Shown here piece by piece: positions 45,393-52,787 of a stretch of 64,000 nucleotides of DNA. Every line of letters begins with the position of its first letter. Within the stretch, counting starts at the first letter, position 1. Source of the stretch: Pseudomonas sp. GGS8 (GTDB lineage: Bacteria; Pseudomonadota; Gammaproteobacteria; Pseudomonadales; Pseudomonadaceae); assembly GCF_024168645.1 (NCBI RefSeq), contig NZ_JALJWF010000001.1:4033501-4097500 (forward strand), in the 5' to 3' direction. Below the pieces are notes generated by a model. The model was not told where the DNA came from, searched no databases, and saw nothing but the letters and a program-made list of their open reading frames with translations. The translations under genes and the position numbers were made by a program.

Positions 45393-46787
45393 TTACAAAA
45401 CCTGCCACCCCCCACCCAACGCCTTGTACAACGCAATGCTCGCCTGCAACCGCGACAGCCGCAGCTGCACGTTCGAATCCTGCGCCGCGTACAGCGTGCG
45501 CTGTGTCTCCAGCACCGTCAGCCAATCCTCGGCCCCCGCCTGATAGCGGCTTTGCGCAATGTTGAAAGCGGTCTGGGCCTGGTCCAGCTCTTCGCGTTGC
45601 CATCGCCGCTGCTCATCCAGGCCGCGAATGCTGTTGAGGGCTTTTTCGACGTCGGCAAAGCCATTGATGATCGCGCCTCGGTAGGCTTCCAGCAGTTCTT
45701 GTTGCCGGGCCGTGGCCTTGTCGCGCTCGGCGCCGAGGCGGCCGTTATTGAAAATCGGCGCGACCAGCCCGGCGGTGAGGTTGTAGAACGGGCTGCGCAG
45801 AATATCGTTGGCCGTGTTGGCGCCCGAGCCGAGGCTGGCGCTCAGGGTCACGGCGGGCAGCATCGCGGCGCGTGCGACCGTGACGTTGGCCTGGGCGGCG
45901 GCCAGTTGCGCTTCGGCGCGGGCGATGTCCGGGCGGCGGCTGAGCAGTTCGCTGGGCAACCCGGCATCGATGGAAGGCCACTGCAGTTGCTCGAAGGACT
46001 CCTGGCTAGTCGGCAGTTGCTGAACCGGTCGGCCCAGCAGGGCGGCGAGGCTGATCCGTGCGTCCTCGGCTTGCTGGCGAATCAGCGGCAGTTGCCGTTG
46101 TTGCGCCGCCACCAGGCTTTTCTGTTGCGCCAGTTCCAGTGCGGTGGCCGAGCCTGAGTCGAAACGGGTCTGCACCAGTTTCAAAACGTTCTGTGCGTTG
46201 GCCAGGTTCAGCTCGGCAATGCGACTTTGTTCATCCAGCGACAAGGCTTGCGCGTAGCTGTTGGCCACCCCGCTGAGCAAGGTCAATTCAACCGTGGCCT
46301 GATCGAACTCGCTGGCGCGCAGCCCGAATTGCGCATTGTCCCGGGACGCGCGTTTGCCGCCCCAGAAGTCGATTTCGTAACTGGCGCTGAGGTTGGCGTC
46401 AAAGTAGTCCACGGCATTGTTGCTGCTGTCGGCATCGAGTTGGCTGTAGCCGTTGCCGCGCAGCAATTTCTGCCGGTTGGCGTTCATGCCGGCCTTGATC
46501 TCCGGCAACTGCGAGCCGCCGGCTATCACTGTGTCGGCCCGGGCCTGGTGCACCCGAGCGATGGCGGCGGCCAGGTCATGACTGCCGACGCGGGCCTGTT
46601 CGATCAAGCGATCAAGCTGCGGGCTGCCAAACTGCGTCCACCATTGCCGACTCGTCCGGGAGGCACTTTCGTGGCGTGGCGATTGCCAGGCCGGTGGTGA
46701 TTGAATGCCGCTGTCCGGGCGCGCAGCAGGGTGGCTGCACGCGCCGAGTAACAGGCAAAGGGTCAACAGGCTCAGTTGCGGTTTCAT
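45393..46787 (-). CDS. opmQ: Outer-membrane channel of the pyoverdine efflux pump
   Basis: 464 aa TolC/OprM-family lipoprotein. The lipobox is LLGAC near residue 17, the start being ATG 46787 (MKPQLSLLTLCLL). Typical features are RQWWTQFGSPQLDRLIEQA near the start, two long helical repeats (ELNLANAQNVLKLVQTRFDSG; ELDQAQTAFNIAQSRYQAG) and LSRRPDIARAEAQLAAAQAN between them. In known pseudomonads it forms PvdRT-OpmQ, which secretes newly made and recycled pyoverdine. It follows pvdT by 7 bp and is last in the operon. Confidence 0.93.
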   Translation of the reverse strand: MKPQLSLLTLCLLLGACSHPAARPDSGIQSPPAWQSPRHESASRTSRQWWTQFGSPQLDRLIEQARVGSHDLAAAIARVHQARADTVIAGGSQLPEIKAGMNANRQKLLRGNGYSQLDADSSNNAVDYFDANLSASYEIDFWGGKRASRDNAQFGLRASEFDQATVELTLLSGVANSYAQALSLDEQSRIAELNLANAQNVLKLVQTRFDSGSATALELAQQKSLVAAQQRQLPLIRQQAEDARISLAALLGRPVQQLPTSQESFEQLQWPSIDAGLPSELLSRRPDIARAEAQLAAAQANVTVARAAMLPAVTLSASLGSGANTANDILRSPFYNLTAGLVAPIFNNGRLGAERDKATARQQELLEAYRGAIINGFADVEKALNSIRGLDEQRRWQREELDQAQTAFNIAQSRYQAGAEDWLTVLETQRTLYAAQDSNVQLRLSRLQASIALYKALGGGWQVL

Positions 46788-46794
46788 AGATCGA

Positions 46795-48768
46795 TCATTC
46801 ACTGGTAAGGGCCGTGACCGGGTCGAGCCGGGCAGCTTTGCGGGCCGGCATGAAGCCGAAGACAACGCCGGTGATCAGTGCGCAGGCGAAGGCGCCGATG
46901 ACCGCCGCCAGGGAAAAGGCCACCGCGACTTTGCTGAGCACCAGTACGCCGCCGACGATCAGCGCCAGGGCGATGCCGGCGATCCCGCCGACCACCGACA
47001 GCATCACGGCTTCAGTGAGGAACTGGCGCAAAATGTCGCGCTGACGGGCGCCGGTGGCCATGCGGATACCGATTTCGCGGGTCCGTTCGCGCACGGTCAT
47101 GAGCATGATGTTCATCACGCCGATGCCGCCCACCAGCAGCGAGATCGCCGCAATCGCGCCGAGCATCAACGACAGCGTATTTTGCGTGCGCGCCTCGGCC
47201 TGAATCATCGCGGCATTGTTGGTCAGTTCGAAATCGTGTTTGCCGTCGTGCAGGCGCAGCATCAACTGCTCGATGGCTTTTTCGGTCTCTTTGACCTTGC
47301 GCGCATCGGCGGCGGCAATGGCCACGTATTCGGGGTTGTGGGTGCCGAACAACCGGACACTGGCGGCCGAGTAGGGCACGGCAATCCGGTTGTCGCTGTC
47401 GGAATCGCCGGAACTGGCGCCTTTTTCCGCGAGCACGCCGACGACTTGAAAGGGCACGTTCTCGATCAGGATGTATTGGCCGATGGGGTTGGCGACATCC
47501 TTGAGCAACTTGGTGCGCACCTTGTGGCCGATCACCGCGACCGCCGCCGCGTTGCGCTCATCGGCTTCGGTGAAGTAACTGCCCTCGACCACTGGCCAGT
47601 TGAAGATCGCCGGAAAGTTGGTGTCGTTGCCGCCGACGTAGCTCAGATGGTCGAGGTTGCCGAAGCGCACCCCGGCTTCGGCGCCGTTGACCGGCATGAT
47701 CCGCATGACCTGCGGCAAACTGGCCAGCGCCGCGACGTCATCCAGGGTCACGATGCCCGGCGGTGTGCGCGGGTTGGGGGCGGAGCCGCTGAGGTAAATA
47801 ATGTTCGAGCCGAACGCGCCCATCTGCGCCATGACCTGACGCTTGCTGCCTTCGCCGACCGCCAGCATCACCACCACCGAGGCGACGCCAATGATGATCC
47901 CCAGCAGCGTCAGGGCGGTGCGGAAGCGGTTGATCCACATCACCCGCCAGGCCGCGCGTACGGCATCCACCAATTCGCCTTTCCAGGCGCCGGTGGCCTC
48001 GCTGCCTTCGCTCAGCCGCTTGCGCAAATCCACCGCTTGCAGCGCACCGGGATTGGCCGGGGCCTGCGCGGCGGGGTTGTCGCGAGCGCTGTCGCTGATG
48101 ATCAGGCCGTCACGGATTTCGATTACGCGTTTGGCCCGGGCCGCCACGTCGCGGTCGTGGGTGATGAGGATCACCACATGGCCCTGGCGCGCCAATTCGT
48201 CGAGCAGTGCCATGACCTCGGCGCCGCTGTGACTGTCGAGGGCGCCGGTGGGTTCGTCGGCGAGGATGATGTGGCCGCCATTCATTAATGCACGGGCGAT
48301 GGACACCCGTTGCTGCTGGCCACCGGAGAGCTGGTGCGGACGGTTGCCGGTGCGCTCGGCCAAGCCCAGACGGTCGAGCAGGGCGGCGGCGCGGGCGTGG
48401 CGTTCGGCCGCTGGGGTGCCGGCGTAGATCGCCGGCATCTCGACGTTTTCCTGGGCCGAGCCGGACGGAATCAGGTGGTAACCCTGAAACACGAAACCGA
48501 ACGCTTCGCGGCGCAGCCAGGCCAGTTCATCGCTGTCGAGTCGGGCGACGTTTTCGCCGGCGAACAGATACTCGCCGGACGTTGGCCGGTCGAGGCAGCC
48601 GAGGATGTTCATCAGCGTCGATTTGCCGGAGCCGGAAGCGCCGACGATCGCGACGAACTCCCCGGCATGGATCGACAGGTCGATGCCGCGCAACACATGA
48701 ACTTCAGGCGCGTCGCCGCCACCATAGGATTTACGGATGTCCTGCAGGTCGATCAGGGGCGTTTGCAT
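46795..48768 (-). CDS. pvdT: MacB-like ABC permease-ATPase of the pyoverdine pump
   Basis: 657 aa inner-membrane protein. The N-terminal ATPase has Walker [11 protein letters not shown] near residue 42, signature [15 protein letters not shown] and Walker [14 protein letters not shown] membrane segment ([19 protein letters not shown]) precedes a large periplasmic region, and three segments follow near the C-terminus ([57 protein letters not shown]). This is the MacB layout, which drives substrate through a TolC-type channel. It begins directly after the pvdR stop. Confidence 0.94.
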   Translation of the reverse strand: MQTPLIDLQDIRKSYGGGDAPEVHVLRGIDLSIHAGEFVAIVGASGSGKSTLMNILGCLDRPTSGEYLFAGENVARLDSDELAWLRREAFGFVFQGYHLIPSGSAQENVEMPAIYAGTPAAERHARAAALLDRLGLAERTGNRPHQLSGGQQQRVSIARALMNGGHIILADEPTGALDSHSGAEVMALLDELARQGHVVILITHDRDVAARAKRVIEIRDGLIISDSARDNPAAQAPANPGALQAVDLRKRLSEGSEATGAWKGELVDAVRAAWRVMWINRFRTALTLLGIIIGVASVVVMLAVGEGSKRQVMAQMGAFGSNIIYLSGSAPNPRTPPGIVTLDDVAALASLPQVMRIMPVNGAEAGVRFGNLDHLSYVGGNDTNFPAIFNWPVVEGSYFTEADERNAAAVAVIGHKVRTKLLKDVANPIGQYILIENVPFQVVGVLAEKGASSGDSDSDNRIAVPYSAASVRLFGTHNPEYVAIAAADARKVKETEKAIEQLMLRLHDGKHDFELTNNAAMIQAEARTQNTLSLMLGAIAAISLLVGGIGVMNIMLMTVRERTREIGIRMATGARQRDILRQFLTEAVMLSVVGGIAGIALALIVGGVLVLSKVAVAFSLAAVIGAFACALITGVVFGFMPARKAARLDPVTALTSE

Positions 48769-49941
48769 TCAGCCTCCGCTGCCGTCGGCGGGGCCGATCA
48801 ACAGGTGATCGCCTTCGGCCAGTCCGTCGAGGATCTGCACCTTCAGGCGATCGCTGATGCCGATGCGCACAGTCCGTTGTTCGATCTCACCGTTGAGGGC
48901 GACCACCCGAGCCGTTTGGCTGTCGGCCAGCGGGCCGCCCTGCAACGCCGCAACCGGCGCGGTCAGGACGTTTTTTGCCTGATTGGAAACGAAGAACACT
49001 TGGGTGGTCATTTCCGCCATCAGCGCGTTGTCGGCGTTGTCGACGTCCAGCAGCACCGTGTACAGCACCACGCGGGCAGTCCCGCTTTTATTGGCGCTGG
49101 CCGGGCTGCCGCCACCCCGGCTGGTCTGATCCAGCGGTTTGGGCGGTATCGGCAAGATCTGCCGCACCGTGCTGCTCCAGCGCCGATTGCCGCCGCTGAG
49201 CGTGGTGAACCAGGCGGTCATGCCGGGGTTGACGTGGCCGATGTCAGCCTCCGAGACCTCGGCCCAGACCGTCATCGGTGACAGTTTGGCGATGCGCAGG
49301 ATCAGCGGCGTTTGTTGCTGGGCGTTGAGGGTCTGGCCTTCCCGGGCATCGAGGGCCACGACCGTTCCGCTCATCGGTGCGTAAATGCGCGTATAGCCGA
49401 GTTCGGCCTGATCGCTGCGCAGGCTGGCCTGGGCCTGGTGGATCTGCGCTTCGAACATGTCGATGCGCGCTTGAGTGGTGCGCAGTTCGGCCTGGGCGGT
49501 TTGCACGTCTTCGTCGCGTGTCGCACCGCCGGCGGCGAGGTGCTGCTGGCGTTGATATTTCTGCCGGGCCAGGTCGTGTTGTGCCCGTTGCTCCTGCAAC
49601 TGCGCCTTGAGGTTGTCGATGGAAAAACGTCCGGCGTCGAGTTTGGCCTGTTGGGTGGCCGGGTCTATTTCCACCAGCAACTGGCCTTCCTTGACCACGT
49701 CACCGACCTCCACATGGATCTTGTTGATCTGCCCGGAGGCCTGGGCGCCGACATCGACATAACGCCGCGGTTGCAGGGTTCCCAGTGCCGTGACGCTGCT
49801 TTCGATGTCGCCGCGCGCGACCTGGACCGTGGCGAACCGGTCGCGACCGGGAGGCAAAACCTGCCAGGTCGCGACGGCGATAACGGGGATCAGACAAAGG
49901 GCTACAAGCAGGGCGCGTCGGGTGTGACGGGGACGTTTCAT
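48769..49941 (-). CDS. pvdR: Periplasmic adaptor of the pyoverdine pump
   Basis: 390 aa MacA-type membrane-fusion protein. An N-terminal membrane anchor (ALLVALCLIPVIAVATW) is followed by the lipoyl half-motif (YVDVGAQASGQINKIHVEVG), a long coiled coil (residues about 90-165, QARIDMFEAQIHQAQAS), the second half-motif (YTRIYAPMSGTVVALDA) and beta-barrel domains. It links PvdT to OpmQ. It is first in the operon, with a PvdS box about 110 bp upstream. Confidence 0.93.
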   Translation of the reverse strand: MKRPRHTRRALLVALCLIPVIAVATWQVLPPGRDRFATVQVARGDIESSVTALGTLQPRRYVDVGAQASGQINKIHVEVGDVVKEGQLLVEIDPATQQAKLDAGRFSIDNLKAQLQEQRAQHDLARQKYQRQQHLAAGGATRDEDVQTAQAELRTTQARIDMFEAQIHQAQASLRSDQAELGYTRIYAPMSGTVVALDAREGQTLNAQQQTPLILRIAKLSPMTVWAEVSEADIGHVNPGMTAWFTTLSGGNRRWSSTVRQILPIPPKPLDQTSRGGGSPASANKSGTARVVLYTVLLDVDNADNALMAEMTTQVFFVSNQAKNVLTAPVAALQGGPLADSQTARVVALNGEIEQRTVRIGISDRLKVQILDGLAEGDHLLIGPADGSGG

Positions 49942-50049
49942 GCAGGGTTCCGGCCAATAGGGTTCGGCCCGTCGTTCAGCTGGCGCGCGAAACCTGGCGA
50001 CAGCTGAACGCTGTCGGAGGGCCGACAGACACGGGGAGCTGTCCTGTAA

Positions 50050-50073
50050 ACGAGGGAAGGGGCGGGGAATTTA
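50050..50073 (-). promoter_or_regulatory. PvdS promoter of pvdRT-opmQ
   Basis: On the - strand an exact TAAAT (50073-50069), 16-base spacer and CGT (50052-50050), about 110 bp before the pvdR start. Confidence 0.88.
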
Positions 50074-50161
50074 AGCATTGAGGCTTTGAGTGACAGACAA
50101 AGTTACAGGTATAGGACAGCACTATTTAGCAGGCAAATGGAAACAGCACTTTAAATCTATA

Positions 50162-50176
50162 TGAGAATTACTATAA
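50162..50176. promoter_or_regulatory. Fur box upstream of the FpvI-type sigma gene
   Basis: TGAGAATTACTATAA fits the 7-1-7 Fur motif (TGATAAT-N-ATTATCA) at 11 of 14 informative positions by eye and lies in an AT-rich patch 83 bp before the sigma gene. The gene for FpvI is Fur-repressed in P. aeruginosa, which agrees. The remainder of 49942-50258 shows only the PvdS box of pvdR. Confidence 0.65.
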
Positions 50177-50258
50177 ATTACACACTCGAAATCGCCACCA
50201 TCGTGCCACTGCCTGCCTGGCGGTCGCGGATCTGGCTCAAGGATAGAAACCGCACCCT

Positions 50259-50756
50259 GTGCGGCCGGGAGTCATGTTGGAAAACTACTATCGCGAGCTG
50301 GTGTGTTTCCTGAACGCCAAGCTAGGCAACCGCCAGGTGGCTGAAGATGTGGTGCATGACGCGTATCTGCGGGTACTGGAGCGTTCCAGCGACACGCCGA
50401 TCGAGCAACCCCGGGCGTTTCTTTACCGCACCGCGCTCAACCTGGTGATCGACGACCACCGCCGCAATGCCTTGCGCCAGGTCGAGTCGCTGGAGGTGCT
50501 CGACAGCGAAGAGCGCTACTTCATCCCTTCACCCCACAACAGTCTCGATCATGGTCAGCGCCTGGACATGCTCCAGCGCGCGCTGGCGGAGTTGCCACGG
50601 TTGTGTCGCGAGAGCTTCCTGCTGCGCAAGATCGAAGGCCTGTCACACCCGCAAATCGCCGAGCACCTGGGTATTTCCAAAGCGCTGGTGGAAAAGCACA
50701 TCGTCAATGCCATGAAGCATTGCCGGGTGCGAATGCGCCAGTGGGACGCTCACTGA
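50259..50756 (+). CDS. fpvI: ECF sigma factor, FpvI-like
   Basis: 165 aa iron-starvation group sigma factor. Region 2 reads YRELVCFLNAKLGNRQVAEDV and AYLRVLERSS with FLYRTALNLVIDDHRR; region 4 reads LPRLCRESFLLRKIEGL and IAEHLGISKALVEKHIVNAM. It resembles FpvI rather than PvdS, being shorter and beginning with the LENYYREL-type segment. It would transcribe fpvA after the receptor signals through an anti-sigma protein (FpvR), which is not in the window. The GTG at 50259 is given; the ATG at 50274 (MLENYYRE), preceded by GGGAG at close spacing, is an equally good start. A Fur box lies upstream. Confidence 0.87.
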   Translation: MRPGVMLENYYRELVCFLNAKLGNRQVAEDVVHDAYLRVLERSSDTPIEQPRAFLYRTALNLVIDDHRRNALRQVESLEVLDSEERYFIPSPHNSLDHGQRLDMLQRALAELPRLCRESFLLRKIEGLSHPQIAEHLGISKALVEKHIVNAMKHCRVRMRQWDAH

Positions 50757-50781
50757 TCGCCACCGTTTAATCAGCCCTCGT

Positions 50782-50805
50782 TAAATTTTTTTTCATTGTC
50801 CTCGT
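50782..50805 (+). promoter_or_regulatory. PvdS promoter of pvdA
   Basis: Exact TAAAT (50782-50786), 16-base spacer starting with a T run, CGT (50803-50805), 95 bp before the pvdA start. Confidence 0.9.
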
Positions 50806-50900
50806 TCCTATTCAACAGACGATCTGCTGCCGCCAAAGGCCGGTCAGGTCACCCAGGCTTTATCCCCGCAGCTGTGGGGTTTATCCAGAGGACACTGGAA

Positions 50901-52232
50901 ATGACACAGGCAATTGCATCGCCCATCGTTCACGACCTGATCGGCGTCGGTTTCGGCCCTTCGAACCTGGCCCTGGCCATCGCCCTGCAAGAGCGCGGAC
51001 CGAGTCAGGGCGAGCTGGATGTGCTGTTTCTCGACAAGCAGGCGGACTACCGCTGGCACGGCAACACCCTGGTCACCCAGAGCGAACTGCAGATTTCTTT
51101 TCTCAAGGACCTGGTGACGCTGCGTAACCCGACCAGCCCGTACTCCTTCGTCAATTACCTCAAGCACCACGGTCGTCTGGTGGACTTCATCAACCTCGGC
51201 ACCTTCTATCCGTGTCGCATGGAGTACAACGACTACCTGCGCTGGGTCGCCGGGCAATTTACCGGGCAGAGCCGCTACGGCGAGGAAGTGCTGACCATCG
51301 AGCCGGTGCTGCACAACCAGCAGGTCGAGGCGCTGCGGGTGATCTCGCGTGATACCCAGGGTTTGCAGCATGTGCGCACCACCCGTTCGGTAGTGGTCAG
51401 CGCCGGCGGTACACCGCGCATTCCCGAAGCGTTCAAGGCACTGAAGGATGACGGTCGGGTGTTCCACCATTCCCAGTACCTGGAGCGCATGGCCAGGCAG
51501 CCATGCGTGAATAACCAACCGATGAGCATTGCGATCATCGGCGGCGGGCAGAGCGCGGCGGAGGCCTTCATCGACCTCAACGACAGCTTCCCGTCGGTGC
51601 AGGTGGACATGATCTTGCGCGGCTCGGCCCTGAAACCGGCCGATGACAGTCCCTTCGTCAACGAAGTGTTCTCGCCGGAGTTCACCGACCTGGTGTTCCA
51701 GCAGGCCAGCAGCGAACGCGAGCGTCTGGTCAACGAGTACCACAACACCAACTATTCGGTGGTGGACATCGACCTGATCGAACGCATCTACGGGATCTTC
51801 TACCGGCAGAAAGTCTCGGGCATCGCGCGCCATGCGTTCCGTACCCTGACCACCGTCGAACACGCCACCGCCAGCGAACGCGGTATCGAATTGACGGTAC
51901 GCAACAACGCCACCGGTGAAGTCACGGTTCACCGTTACGACGCCGTGGTGTTGGCCACCGGTTACGAGCGTCAGATGCATCGCAAACTGTTGGCGCCGCT
52001 GGAGCAATACCTGGGTGATTTCGAGGTCGATCGCCACTACAAGCTGATCACCGATGAGCGTTGCAAGGCCGGTATCTACATGCAGGGCTTCTGCCAGGCC
52101 AGCCACGGTTTGAGCGACACCTTGCTGTCGATCCTGCCGATCCGCGCCGATGAAATTGCCGGCTCGTTGTATGACCATGGCAAATCCCGTGGCCGATCGG
52201 TGAGGGACTTGTTGTTGGCGACTGCCAGCTGA
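50901..52232 (+). CDS. pvdA: L-ornithine N5-monooxygenase
   Basis: 443 aa FAD- and NADPH-dependent enzyme that makes N5-hydroxyornithine in the cytoplasm, the source of the hydroxamate ligand. Visible sites are the FAD motif GVGFGPSNLALAIA near residue 16, the NADPH motif IAIIGGGQSAAEAF near residue 212, and ATGYE near residue 352. The tail DTLLSILPIRADEIAGSLYD is typical of the family. ATG 50901 is chosen because AGAGGA lies eight bases upstream and the glycine-rich motif falls at the usual place; the frame is open further upstream. Its own PvdS box makes it a separate transcript from fpvI. Confidence 0.96.
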   Translation: MTQAIASPIVHDLIGVGFGPSNLALAIALQERGPSQGELDVLFLDKQADYRWHGNTLVTQSELQISFLKDLVTLRNPTSPYSFVNYLKHHGRLVDFINLGTFYPCRMEYNDYLRWVAGQFTGQSRYGEEVLTIEPVLHNQQVEALRVISRDTQGLQHVRTTRSVVVSAGGTPRIPEAFKALKDDGRVFHHSQYLERMARQPCVNNQPMSIAIIGGGQSAAEAFIDLNDSFPSVQVDMILRGSALKPADDSPFVNEVFSPEFTDLVFQQASSERERLVNEYHNTNYSVVDIDLIERIYGIFYRQKVSGIARHAFRTLTTVEHATASERGIELTVRNNATGEVTVHRYDAVVLATGYERQMHRKLLAPLEQYLGDFEVDRHYKLITDERCKAGIYMQGFCQASHGLSDTLLSILPIRADEIAGSLYDHGKSRGRSVRDLLLATAS

Positions 52233-52238
52233 GATTTT

Positions 52239-52400
52239 GTGGCGAGGGGGGGGGTGTCGGAACGCCGCACCGCCCCGTTCGGCTGCGAAGCAGCCGTAAA
52301 TCCAGCGTCGCGGTCTGTCTGACAAATTGCGATTGCAGGTTTGGGGGCGCTTCGCACCCCAACGGGGCGGTGCGGCGTTCCGACCAGCCCCCTCGCCACA
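52239..52400. repeat. REPIN/BIME-like element, about 160 bp
   Basis: Begins GTGGCGAGGGGG and ends CCCCCTCGCCAC. The left arm GTCGGAACGCCGCACCGCCC pairs with GGGCGGTGCGGCGTTCCGAC in the right arm, giving one very long hairpin, with an inner region containing GGCTGCGAAGCAGCCG. It is a close relative of the element at 43468-43617. Confidence 0.87.
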
Positions 52401-52528
52401 GGTTTGCGATCAACCTGAACCCTTCCTGAAGAACCCCGAAATTCCCCCACCACACCCCTGTGCAGCGTTTACTCTCTAGGTATCGCGGCGTAAGCTTCGC
52501 GCGTTTTCATCAATAGCGGAGACCCACA

Positions 52529-52594
52529 GTGGGTACTTGTTCGAGTGACAGTTGTCGGCCGGTCTCGATAACCGGCATTTTCCCGGCAAGATAA
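52529..52594 (+). other. Possible short leader reading frame in the mgtA 5' region
   Basis: A GTG at 52529 preceded by GCGGAG opens a 21-codon frame ending TAA at 52592-52594. The peptide begins MGTCSSDSC and has two Cys, two Pro and a C-terminal Arg. A 6-bp stem (GCCGGT 52558-52563 / ACCGGC 52571-52576) lies inside it, and another (CTCGC / GCGAG, 52619-52634) follows. mgtA genes of enterobacteria use a leader peptide that senses stalled translation; a similar arrangement is possible here, but no sequence similarity is claimed. A second, longer frame from TTG 52552 to 52770 overlaps in another register. Otherwise the 555-bp gap before mgtA holds only the REPIN. Confidence 0.3.
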
Positions 52595-52787
52595 CGCGCA
52601 GCCTTTTTGTGCCGTTGTCTCGCCGTAAAGCGAGCAGCGGCATCCCGATCGTGGCCGGTTCCGGCCCGACTCTCGACGTCTCTCTCATCGACGCTGAACA
52701 GCGTGTGATGTTCGACCCCGTGTCGTCATCGCAGCGCCTCGACACGCCTGCTCGACGGTTTCCCGGCTGACCCTGGGGGGCACTGCC

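Noticed and set aside
50124..50128. Second TAAAT on the - strand upstream of pvdR
   Set aside because: No CGT at 16-17 bases; the site at 50050-50073 fits exactly.
52552..52770. 72-codon frame before mgtA as a real gene
   Set aside because: TTG start without a good ribosome binding site and no recognisable features; recorded only as part of the mgtA leader.
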